Translations under genes and position numbers: made by a program | Notes under the pieces: generated by a model | Told to the model about the DNA's origin: nothing | The model's input: only the letters and a program-made list of their open reading frames with translations | The model's database searches: none | Shown here: positions 20,038-28,872 of the stretch, piece by piece | How the letters are laid out: each line of letters opens with the position of its first letter | Numbering within the stretch: position 1 is the first letter of the stretch | Source: Cycloclasticus sp. | Lineage (GTDB): Bacteria > Pseudomonadota > Gammaproteobacteria > Methylococcales > Cycloclasticaceae | Direction: 5' to 3' | DNA length: 64,000 nt | Assembly: GCA_002700385.1 (NCBI GenBank) | Contig: PADC01000006.1 | Location: forward strand, 558,001 to 622,000

Positions 20038-20471
20038 AAAAATTACTAACGATAGCCCTAAGCCTTTTGGCACTCACCGCGTGTGATCAACAACCTGAGG
20101 CAAAAAAAGTAACTGAAAGTGATGCAAACAAACCCTTGCCTGAGGTAACGAGCGAAACACCTCCAGCAACCGATAACAAGTTAAGCCAACGCTCAGGAAA
20201 GGTCATTTTTGAACTGCATTGCGCGGGCTGTCATGACCCCGGGGATGCTTATGCTGCCACAAAACAGCTGGCTCTCGTTCGTGGTAAAGACTTGGCCGTC
20301 ATTCTGCAACGTACTGACTTAGTCCCTGATTACATCAAATATGTCGTCAGAGATGGCTTATTAGAAATGCCCCCATTCCGCCCGACTGATATTAATGATG
20401 CTGAATTGGACAATTTGGCTACATATATTATCGATAGCGCTAAAGCCTACAAAGCTAAGGAATCAAAATAA
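20034..20471 (+). CDS. pchC: c-type cytochrome, lipoprotein signal (PchC-like electron acceptor)
   Basis: CAGCHD haem motif, GLLEMPPF axial Met; lipobox LTAC at the signal peptide end; ATGA overlap with the flavoprotein gene. Confidence 0.82.
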   Translation: MKKLLTIALSLLALTACDQQPEAKKVTESDANKPLPEVTSETPPATDNKLSQRSGKVIFELHCAGCHDPGDAYAATKQLALVRGKDLAVILQRTDLVPDYIKYVVRDGLLEMPPFRPTDINDAELDNLATYIIDSAKAYKAKESK

Positions 20472-21952
20472 TGACTGAAAATAAAAAGCCTTTATCAGAC
20501 AGAGCAAAAGAGGTGGGTAAACGTATTGGCTCTTTAAGAGACTTTCTTGAGTTTCTCGAAGAAAATGGCCAATGTATTACTTGGAGTGATGATGTTCTGC
20601 CCGAGCCAGATATTCGCAACATAGCTGTTGCCGCTGGTAGAGACTCCATGAATGGCCCCGCTGTGATCTTTAACAATATGGCCGGTTACCCCGGAAAAAA
20701 ACTAGTCATCGGCGTCCATGGCAGCTTCACTAATTTAGCCTTGCTCTTGGGCCACCCAAAAGGCACAACCATTAAAGAGTTGTTTTACGACATTATTTCC
20801 CGCTGGGGAGATGACAAGCCCTTACTTGATTTCATTGAACCCGATGAAGCACCCGTCAATGAAAATCGTATTACAGAAAACTTTAACCTATACGACCTGT
20901 TGCCTTTATATCGTATCAATGAATATGACGGTGGTTTTTATATCGGTAAAGCAAATGTAGTTAGCCGTGACCCTACTGATCCTGATAATTTCGGCAAACA
21001 AAATGTAGGGATTTACCGCATTCAAGTGCAGGCACCTGGCGAATTCACCCTGCTATCAATCCCCGCTCATGATATGGGCCGCCATATTATGGCCGCTGAG
21101 AAAAACAATGTGCCTTTAAAAATTTCAGTCATGCTTGGCAATCACCCGGCCATGTGTATGTTCGCTGCGACACCTGTCGGTTATGAAGAATCTGAATTTG
21201 CTTATGCTTCTCAAATGATGGGAAGCCCGCTTCGTTTAACCAAATCGGGCAATGGCATGGATATCTTAGCCGATTCCGAAATCGTCATTGAAGCTGAACT
21301 GATGAATGGAGTTCGTACCTTTGAAGGCCCTTTTGGTGAATTCCCGGGCAGTTATAGTGGCGTTAGAAAAATTCCCCGTTTTAAAGTCACCGCGATTTCT
21401 CACCGAAATGACCCCATTTTTGAAAACATTTATATCGGTCGAGGTTGGACAGAGCACGATACATTAATCGGGCTAAATACCTCAGCCCCTATCTATGCAC
21501 AACTAAAAAAAGACTTCCCAGAAGTAGTGGCAGTCAACGCGCTTTATCAACATGGTCTTACCGGCGTTATTTCCGTCAAAAACAGATTTGCCGGCTTCGC
21601 AAAATCTGTCGCCATGCGGGCATTGGGCACGCCGCATGGAACGATGTACCTTAAAAATCTGATCATGGTAGATGACGACGTTGACCCGTTTGATCTAAAC
21701 GAGGTGATGTGGGCGCTTTCAACACGTACACGTGCGGATGATACGATTGTTATTCCTAATATGCCCTTGATTCCAATAGACCCCGCTGCGGAAATTGCAG
21801 GTAAAGGCCATCGTTTAATTATTGATGCAACGAGCTTCATGCCACCCGATAAATTGGGTTCAGATTCAAAAATCGTGACCCCACCCGCTGGTCCAGAAAT
21901 TGATGAAATAGCAAAAATGATTCAAGTGCTACAGAATGGAGAAAACTCATGA
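20471..21952 (+). CDS. UbiD family decarboxylase (BsdC/VdcC-like)
   Basis: ENRITENFNLYDLLPLYRINEYDGGFYIGKANVVSRDP..., FPGSYSG, 493 aa. Confidence 0.92.
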   Translation: MTENKKPLSDRAKEVGKRIGSLRDFLEFLEENGQCITWSDDVLPEPDIRNIAVAAGRDSMNGPAVIFNNMAGYPGKKLVIGVHGSFTNLALLLGHPKGTTIKELFYDIISRWGDDKPLLDFIEPDEAPVNENRITENFNLYDLLPLYRINEYDGGFYIGKANVVSRDPTDPDNFGKQNVGIYRIQVQAPGEFTLLSIPAHDMGRHIMAAEKNNVPLKISVMLGNHPAMCMFAATPVGYEESEFAYASQMMGSPLRLTKSGNGMDILADSEIVIEAELMNGVRTFEGPFGEFPGSYSGVRKIPRFKVTAISHRNDPIFENIYIGRGWTEHDTLIGLNTSAPIYAQLKKDFPEVVAVNALYQHGLTGVISVKNRFAGFAKSVAMRALGTPHGTMYLKNLIMVDDDVDPFDLNEVMWALSTRTRADDTIVIPNMPLIPIDPAAEIAGKGHRLIIDATSFMPPDKLGSDSKIVTPPAGPEIDEIAKMIQVLQNGENS

Positions 21953-22182
21953 TTTCTTGCCCTCGCTGCCAAGCAGCACAAGATAAAATACGCAACGAAC
22001 ATCAAGGTCATGATGCGCAAGGTGATCTTGTTTGGACTATTTATCACTGTAACGCCTGCGAGTTTACATGGCGCGATAGTGAACCGGCTACGTCCATCGA
22101 TTACGACACACGTGAAGCATTTTTTAGAGTCGACCCTGAAAAACCCTACCCTGTCATCATGCCACCGGCTCAATATAAATAG
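21949..22182 (+). CDS. Small subunit of non-oxidative hydroxyarylic acid decarboxylase (BsdD/VdcD-like)
   Basis: CPRCQ...CNACEFTWRDSEP zinc-ribbon-like; overlaps the ubiD-like gene end. Confidence 0.8.
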   Translation: MISCPRCQAAQDKIRNEHQGHDAQGDLVWTIYHCNACEFTWRDSEPATSIDYDTREAFFRVDPEKPYPVIMPPAQYK

Positions 22183-22191
22183 GCCAACAAA

Positions 22192-23625
22192 ATGAATATT
22201 TTAGAAAACCTGAAAACCCTTCTAACGCCATCAAACGTCATCGCTTTTAAAGAAGCCAACAATGGTGAATATCAATTCCTTGCGGACAGGATTAACAATA
22301 ACGAACGCAATGTCATTGCTGTTGTTACACCGGATAATTTAGATCAATTAAGAGAATTAATTCTTTTTTCAGCAGACAAAGCGTTTTCCCTATTTAATCT
22401 ATTAAGTCCGGGGGAAATCAACACCGCACCTATTCCTGGTAATGGCGCCATCGTTGTCATTGATCTAAAAAAACTAAACGCTATTATCGAAGTGGATACA
22501 AAAGCGGCCTATGCTTTAGTCGAACCGGGTGTAAACTTTGAACAACTCAACGCGTATTTAGAAAACAACGATATTCCCTTCATTGTTGATTTCGAAAAAA
22601 ATTCAAAGCAGTCCGTTTCTGGCAGCATCAGTAACCGGCATTATGGCTATACACCCTATGGCGATCAACTGATGATGCAATGTGGCATGGAAGTGATGCT
22701 GGCCAATGGTAACCTCATTAGAACGGGTATGGGCGCTATGCCGGGTAGTAACTCATGGCAATTATTTAAGTACGGTTATGGCCCTTATGTCGATGCTACA
22801 TTTACCCAATCCAATAACGGCATAATTACAAAAGTAGGCATTTGGCTCATGCCCAAACCACCTGGTTACAAGCCCTTTACTGTCCAATTACCTAACGAAG
22901 CCGCATTAAATCAAGCAGTTGAAATAATGCGTAACTTTAAAATTAATATGCTGGTGCCTAACACCGTTGCTATCTCATCTGCGCAGTCTGACGCACTTCA
23001 ATTTGCTGACGAAGACATCACTTCAAGCAGTGATGAAGCAATGGCAGAAAAACATCAATTAGGTCACTGGAATGTTTATGGTGCTCTTTATAATCTTCCA
23101 GCTAATGTTGACTTTTTATGGCAAGCGGTCAGCGGTGCCCTTGGCCAAATTGAAGGCGCTAAAATCCTTTCTGACGAGGCAACAGCAACCCACCCGATTT
23201 GGGCGCAACGCGAAAAGAGAATGAAGGGCCAATTCAACTCAATTAATAAACATTTAGCTGATTTTTCCTCAATAAACGTGCACTTTGCCAGCCCTATTGA
23301 TGGCGATGACGCGATTAAAATGGCCAATTTACTGAAAAACACAAGCAACCCTAATCAACTCAACATGATCAGTCAGTTTGCATTGACTTGGCGTACGATG
23401 ATGAATCAAGTGCAAGTGTTATACCCGACAGGCAACCCTGAAAAACTGGCTCAGGCACGTGAGTTAACGCAGCAATTAATCAACACCTTCTCTGAACAAG
23501 GCTACCCAGTTTGTTTAGTCGATGCTGATATGCAAGAAGCCGTTGATCAAGTCACATTAGGTGGTCTGCAAACACTAAAAAAACGAGTGAAAAAAGCGCT
23601 CGATCCACAACGTGTTTTCGGCTAA
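22192..23625 (+). CDS. Divergent paralog of the 4-cresol dehydrogenase-like flavoprotein
   Basis: Shared VEPGV, YTPYGDQLMMQCGMEVMLANG, FTQSNNGIITKVGIWLMPKPPGYKPF with the 18469 product; lacks several active-site motifs. Confidence 0.85.
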   Translation: MNILENLKTLLTPSNVIAFKEANNGEYQFLADRINNNERNVIAVVTPDNLDQLRELILFSADKAFSLFNLLSPGEINTAPIPGNGAIVVIDLKKLNAIIEVDTKAAYALVEPGVNFEQLNAYLENNDIPFIVDFEKNSKQSVSGSISNRHYGYTPYGDQLMMQCGMEVMLANGNLIRTGMGAMPGSNSWQLFKYGYGPYVDATFTQSNNGIITKVGIWLMPKPPGYKPFTVQLPNEAALNQAVEIMRNFKINMLVPNTVAISSAQSDALQFADEDITSSSDEAMAEKHQLGHWNVYGALYNLPANVDFLWQAVSGALGQIEGAKILSDEATATHPIWAQREKRMKGQFNSINKHLADFSSINVHFASPIDGDDAIKMANLLKNTSNPNQLNMISQFALTWRTMMNQVQVLYPTGNPEKLAQARELTQQLINTFSEQGYPVCLVDADMQEAVDQVTLGGLQTLKKRVKKALDPQRVFG

Positions 23626-23672
23626 TAACTATCTGATTAAAAAGTAGTTTTAGTTATTTAAGATCTAAACAA

Positions 23673-23711
23673 CCGACCCCAAAACAAGCCCTCAGCTCGT
23701 TTTGAGGTCGG
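23673..23711. terminator. Strong hairpin between decarboxylase cluster and ALDH genes
   Basis: CCGACCCCAAAAC-aagccctcagctc-GTTTTGAGGTCGG; T run is weak. Confidence 0.6.
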
Positions 23712-23805
23712 CAAAATTACAATAAGAATTATTTAATCTGGTCGCTAGCCATCGGCTTTTATTAAAGACTATGTAAAGTGCCAATCAAGTTGAAGGAGAA
23801 AAAAA

Positions 23806-25251
23806 ATGACGCAACAATACGACCTCTGGATTAATGGGCAAGATACAAAACCCAGTTCCGGACAATATTTTGACGTGCTGAACCCTTTAGATGACAGCGT
23901 ATTTTGTACAGCCGCTGAATCCAATGAAACCGATATCAACCTGGCGGTTGAAGCCGCACACACCTGTTTTAAAAGTTTTGGCAAAAGCCTCGCAAAAGAT
24001 CGTGAAGCCATGCTTTGTAAAGCAGCGGATTTACTCGAGCGCGACCGAGAAGAGTTTTTAACACTCCTTATTGATGAAGTCGGTTCACCCATCAATAAAG
24101 CACAATTTGAAGTCAATCAGGCCATTGGGCAACTACGTGCAGCCTCGGGGGCTGCTCGCCGTGTCACAGGACAAACCATCCCCTCAGACACACCCGGCCG
24201 TTTGAGCATGAGTGTGCGTAAACCATTAGGCGTTGTTGCCGCCATTACCCCCTTTAACGTGCCGTTATTAAAAGCTGCAAAATTAGTCGCTTCGCCTTTA
24301 GCAACGGGCAACACCGTTGTTCTTCTTACTTCTGAAGAAGCACCCGCCGTCTCCTTTCGATTTGCAAAACTGATGCAGGAGGCGGGTTTTCCCGCAGGCA
24401 GTTTAAACGTTGTATCGGGCTTTGGTGTCGATGTTGGAGATTTTTTAACCGGCCATGACTTGGTAAAAGCGGTCATGTTCACCGGTTCCAGCGTGGTTGG
24501 CAAACACATCAGTGAAATTTGTGGTCGGAACATGAAGCCTTGTGTGCTTGAGTTGGGTGGGAAAAGCCCCTACATCGTCTTAGCCGATGCCGACCTTGGC
24601 CTTGCTGTTCAAAATGCCATTATGGGTATGTTTTTCTATCAAGGCCAAGCATGCATTGCTTCTAGCCGTATTATTGTGGAAGCCTCTGTTTATGATCAAT
24701 TTGTTGACATGTATAGCGCAGCGGCTAAACAGTTATCAATGGGCGACCTCCGCGACATGTCAACCATCTTAGGCCCCATTATTTCGCCTCGTCAACGCAA
24801 CCGAGTCCGTACTCACATTGAAGATGCGGTTGCAAAGGGTGCAACGCTTGTGACGGGTGGCGAATGGGAAGGTCACCGTTGTCAACCCACTATTTTGACC
24901 AACGTAACAGAAGACATGACCGTCTGCCGAGAAGAAACATTCGGACCCGTAACATCCATCTACTCTGTCAACAGTGTCGAAGAAGCTCTAACGCTTGCAA
25001 ATGACACGCATTATGGCCTCAGTGGAGCTATTCATACCAATGACCTTAATAAAGCCTTAACGCTGGCCCATGACGTTGAAACCGGCATGATACATGTCAA
25101 TGCTCCCAGTGTTTATGATGAACCCAATGTTCCCTTCGGCGGTATCAGAGACAGTGGTTTTGGCCGCGAGGGCGTTGATGTCGATATCGACGCATTAACG
25201 CAGTGGAAATGGATTACCATCCAATTACCTGGCCACGATCAGCACCACTAA
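23806..25251 (+). CDS. Aldehyde dehydrogenase (aromatic aldehyde type), copy 1
   Basis: ITPFNVPL, FTGSSVVGKHI, LELGGKSP, GQACIASSR; 481 aa. Confidence 0.9.
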   Translation: MTQQYDLWINGQDTKPSSGQYFDVLNPLDDSVFCTAAESNETDINLAVEAAHTCFKSFGKSLAKDREAMLCKAADLLERDREEFLTLLIDEVGSPINKAQFEVNQAIGQLRAASGAARRVTGQTIPSDTPGRLSMSVRKPLGVVAAITPFNVPLLKAAKLVASPLATGNTVVLLTSEEAPAVSFRFAKLMQEAGFPAGSLNVVSGFGVDVGDFLTGHDLVKAVMFTGSSVVGKHISEICGRNMKPCVLELGGKSPYIVLADADLGLAVQNAIMGMFFYQGQACIASSRIIVEASVYDQFVDMYSAAAKQLSMGDLRDMSTILGPIISPRQRNRVRTHIEDAVAKGATLVTGGEWEGHRCQPTILTNVTEDMTVCREETFGPVTSIYSVNSVEEALTLANDTHYGLSGAIHTNDLNKALTLAHDVETGMIHVNAPSVYDEPNVPFGGIRDSGFGREGVDVDIDALTQWKWITIQLPGHDQHH

Positions 25252-25301
25252 CCCTTGGTTTTACCCATCAGTATACACTTCACTAATTCAAAGGACACAC
25301 C

Positions 25302-26747
25302 ATGACAAAGCAACATGAACTATGGATAAATGGCGAACACACCAAGCCAGAAAGCGGACAATATTTTGATGTTTTAAACCCGTTAGATGATTCAATTTAT
25401 TGCCAAGCAGCCGAATCAAATCATGCTGACATCAATAAAGCGGTTGAAGCGGCGCATGATTGTTTTCAGACTTATCGAAAAACACTGGCAAAAGATATTG
25501 AAGCCATGTTGTGTAAAGCCGCCGATTTAATGGAAAGAGATCGTGCCGACTTTGCGGATATTTTGATTGACGAAATCGGCTCGCCGGCAAATAAAGCGAA
25601 CTTTGAGATTCAATATGCCATTTCACATTTGCGTGCAGCAGCGGGCGTTGCACGTCGTGTCACAGGGCAAACCATGCCGTCTGACACCCCGGGTCGCCTC
25701 AGCATGAGTGTACGCAAGCCGATAGGCGTCGTTGCTGCCATCACCCCGTTTAATGTCCCGCTCATAAAAGCAGCAAAGTTGGTCGCTTCTCCTCTCGCAA
25801 CGGGTAATACGGTTGTTTTATTGCCATCAGAAGAAGCACCAACGCTTTCATTCCGATTTGCCCAACTACTCCATGAAGCCGGTTTTCCGCCAGGTTCAGT
25901 TAATGTGGTTTCTGGTTTTGGTGTTGATGTGGGTGATACATTAAACAGCCACCCATTAGTTAAAACTGTCATGTTCACCGGCTCTAGCCGTGTGGGTAAG
26001 CACATTGGTGAAATTTGCGGCAAACAAATGAAACATGCCGTATTGGAACTGGGCGGCAAAAGCCCACTGGTGATCCTAAATGATGCCGACCTTAAACTGG
26101 CTGTGAGAACAGCTGTGTTCGGCATGTTTCTATACCAAGGCCAAGCATGTATGGCATCAAGTCGTATCATTGTTGAAGAAGGTATTTATGATAAATTCAT
26201 CGCGGCATACAAAGCCGCTGCAAGCCAGCTATCCATGGGCGATTTACGTGATATGTCTACTATTCTTGGCCCCATTATTTCTCCGCGCCAGCGTGATCGT
26301 GTGCGCAGGCATATCGACAACGCAGTAAAAAATGGTGCCACTATCGAAACCGGTGGTAACTGGCATGAAAACCGATGTGAGCCCACCATTCTTACGGGTA
26401 TTACACAAGCAATGGATGTCTGCTACGAAGAAACCTTTGGTCCGGTCACTTCTGTCTATTCAGTCAAGGATTATGACGCTGCGCTTGCAATGGCGAATGA
26501 CACGCCCTATGGCCTCAGCTCCGCCATCATTACCAACGACTTAAATAAAGCCATGGATTTTGCAGAAAATATTGATGCGGGCATGGTTCATATCAATGCG
26601 CCAACTTTATACGATGAACCTCATGTCCCCTTTGGCGGTACGGGTGACAGTGGTTTTGGCCGCGAAGGAGTGGAAGTCGATGTGGATGCACTGACCGAGT
26701 GGAAATGGATCACCATTCAATTACCGAGCACTGAACTGCCTCACTAA
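25302..26747 (+). CDS. Aldehyde dehydrogenase (aromatic aldehyde type), copy 2
   Basis: 481 aa, closely similar to the preceding ORF; LELGGKSP, GQACMASSR. Confidence 0.9.
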   Translation: MTKQHELWINGEHTKPESGQYFDVLNPLDDSIYCQAAESNHADINKAVEAAHDCFQTYRKTLAKDIEAMLCKAADLMERDRADFADILIDEIGSPANKANFEIQYAISHLRAAAGVARRVTGQTMPSDTPGRLSMSVRKPIGVVAAITPFNVPLIKAAKLVASPLATGNTVVLLPSEEAPTLSFRFAQLLHEAGFPPGSVNVVSGFGVDVGDTLNSHPLVKTVMFTGSSRVGKHIGEICGKQMKHAVLELGGKSPLVILNDADLKLAVRTAVFGMFLYQGQACMASSRIIVEEGIYDKFIAAYKAAASQLSMGDLRDMSTILGPIISPRQRDRVRRHIDNAVKNGATIETGGNWHENRCEPTILTGITQAMDVCYEETFGPVTSVYSVKDYDAALAMANDTPYGLSSAIITNDLNKAMDFAENIDAGMVHINAPTLYDEPHVPFGGTGDSGFGREGVEVDVDALTEWKWITIQLPSTELPH

Positions 26748-26794
26748 CTTACGCTAAGCAATCGACATTTGTTAGAGTGATTCAGGAGAAAATA

Positions 26795-27145
26795 ATGATT
26801 AAATCAGCCAGTGATTTTATAGCCGAAGCTCGACAAATTTGTCGTTGTCTTGACATAACTGATGCTAAACAACTTGCGGACACTGCGGAAAACGTCATTA
26901 TTTTAGATGTCCGCGAACCTCACGAAGCTGCCGAGTCTAAACTTGAAGCGTCCATTAATATTCCGCGGGGTCTGTTAGAAATGAAAGTTCAAAATCATTG
27001 CTGCGAACCTGATTCATTGATACTCATCCATTGTGCTGCTGGTGGACGAGCCACTCTTGCCACAGCCAGATTACAAGAAATGGGCTATACCAATGTACAC
27101 GCGATTACGGCGAAGTTTGAAGATATAAAAAAGGCATTTGGATAA
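26795..27145 (+). CDS. Rhodanese-like domain protein
   Basis: ILDVREPHEAAESK...ILIHCAAGGRATLA; start ATG 26795 after AGGAG. Confidence 0.87.
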   Translation: MIKSASDFIAEARQICRCLDITDAKQLADTAENVIILDVREPHEAAESKLEASINIPRGLLEMKVQNHCCEPDSLILIHCAAGGRATLATARLQEMGYTNVHAITAKFEDIKKAFG

Positions 27146-27158
27146 AACGCCCCTTCTT

Positions 27159-27193
27159 AACGAGCTATAAAGCACCCTACTTTATAGCTCGTT
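27159..27193. terminator. Bidirectional terminator at convergent gene ends
   Basis: AACGAGCTATAAAG-caccccta-like loop-CTTTATAGCTCGTTTTATT. Confidence 0.75.
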
Positions 27194-28856
27194 TTATTTG
27201 TTCGTAATACCGTCTGGCATAATTTTGTAAGACCCGCTCCCGTTCTTGATCATCAACATTAATTGCAGATAAACCCATCCGAGCCAATTCGAGACTGGCT
27301 TCTATATTTTCAGACACCACTTCCGTTGCGCCCAAGGTTTGGAGCTCTATGCACTCTGCAGAATTATGCCCACGCACATAGATTGAAAGGGTAGGATTAG
27401 CGGCCCTTAGCGTTGAAACAATCAGTTTAGTCGCCTCCAAATCATCCAAGGTAATGATAATAACGCTCGCTTCTTTCGCCCCTATAGAATCCAATAACGA
27501 TTGGTTACATACATCCCCATAAAAAACAGGCAGCCCATCCGAACGTGCTTGATCAACGATTGCTGCATCAACATCAATGCCTACAAATGATTGCCCAGCT
27601 TGATTTAATATTTCACCAATTCGGTGCCCTACTCGGCCAAAACCTGCGATGACAATGGCGCTTTTAGGTACTTTTTCAACAGGCACATCATCGTCAGATT
27701 TATTTTTAGCCAAAATCGAGTTCGCCCAATTTGATAAAACAGGCGTAATAAGCAAACTGATAAGAATAACCAACAATAATTGCTGATGAACAGCCGCGGT
27801 AATAATCTCCGACTCTGAAGCCATCGCAAAGAGCACCAAACCAAACTCACCACTTTGTGCCAAAATAATTGAAACAGCAAAACTCTTTCTTTTTTCTAAA
27901 CCAAACAAACAAACTAATGGGAAGAGAATCACTACTTTTAAAATAACTAGCGAAAGCACCAGCCCCAATGTTAGCCATGGCTTTTCAAATAACAAATTAA
28001 GGTTTAAAGACATTCCCATGGACATAAAAAACAAGCCCAACAACAAGCCCCGGAATGGTTTAATTTCAGAAACAACTTGGTGCTTATAGGAAGAATCAGA
28101 CATCAGCATGCCGGCCATAAAAGCCCCCATCGCCATCGACAAATTAATATGCTCTGCCACCAGAGACACGCCTAGCACTATTAAAATGGCCGAGGCTGTA
28201 AACACTTCGGGGATCTTTGTCTGTGCGATACGGTGAAGAATTGGGTGAAAAAAATAACGGCCGGTTAAAATAACCAGTATCAAAATAATTAAGGCCTCAA
28301 CGAGTGCGAATCCTATGTCACCCCCTAGGTTTAGCGATGGCATTTCCATTAAGGAGACTAGAGCCAATAAAGGAACCACCGCTAAATCTTGCAACAAGAG
28401 TATAGAGAACGAAGTGCGGCCATAAGTAGACCTGAGCAAACGCTGCTCACTGAGCAATTGTAAAACAAAGGCTGTGGATGATAGCGCCAAAGCAGGCCCT
28501 ATGATTAACACTGCACGGGAAGGCAGGTCAAAAACATAATACGCAATGGCTGTAAACACCATGCCTGTCAACAACACCTGAAGTGAACCCAAACCAAAAA
28601 CCAGTCTTTTCATTTGCCAAAGACGCGAAGGTTTTAATTCAATTCCAATGACAAATAATAAAAAAGCGATGCCAATTTCAGCTAAATGGCGAATTTCAGT
28701 TAAATTATCAATTAAACCGAGTCCGGCAGGCCCGACCATCAACCCCGCAATTAAAAACCCTGGAACAGCCCCTAACTTGACGACTTGACAGGCCGGAACA
28801 ACAATAACAGCGGCCGCTAATAAAACAATTAAATCAACAAGGTAATCTGATGTCAC
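27177..28856 (-). CDS. Monovalent cation:proton antiporter-2 (KefB-like) with TrkA-N domain
   Basis: Multi-TM N-terminus and Rossmann AIVIAGFGRVGHRIGEIL. Confidence 0.88.
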   Translation of the reverse strand: MTSDYLVDLIVLLAAAVIVVPACQVVKLGAVPGFLIAGLMVGPAGLGLIDNLTEIRHLAEIGIAFLLFVIGIELKPSRLWQMKRLVFGLGSLQVLLTGMVFTAIAYYVFDLPSRAVLIIGPALALSSTAFVLQLLSEQRLLRSTYGRTSFSILLLQDLAVVPLLALVSLMEMPSLNLGGDIGFALVEALIILILVILTGRYFFHPILHRIAQTKIPEVFTASAILIVLGVSLVAEHINLSMAMGAFMAGMLMSDSSYKHQVVSEIKPFRGLLLGLFFMSMGMSLNLNLLFEKPWLTLGLVLSLVILKVVILFPLVCLFGLEKRKSFAVSIILAQSGEFGLVLFAMASESEIITAAVHQQLLLVILISLLITPVLSNWANSILAKNKSDDDVPVEKVPKSAIVIAGFGRVGHRIGEILNQAGQSFVGIDVDAAIVDQARSDGLPVFYGDVCNQSLLDSIGAKEASVIIITLDDLEATKLIVSTLRAANPTLSIYVRGHNSAECIELQTLGATEVVSENIEASLELARMGLSAINVDDQERERVLQNYARRYYEQIKRAIK

Positions 28857-28872
28857 TGGCTATTCAAACGCC

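Noticed and set aside
25610-26170. 186-aa minus-strand ORF (and similar 24117-24533)
   Set aside because: Antisense shadows of the two similar aldehyde dehydrogenases; their resemblance to each other follows from the parent genes.
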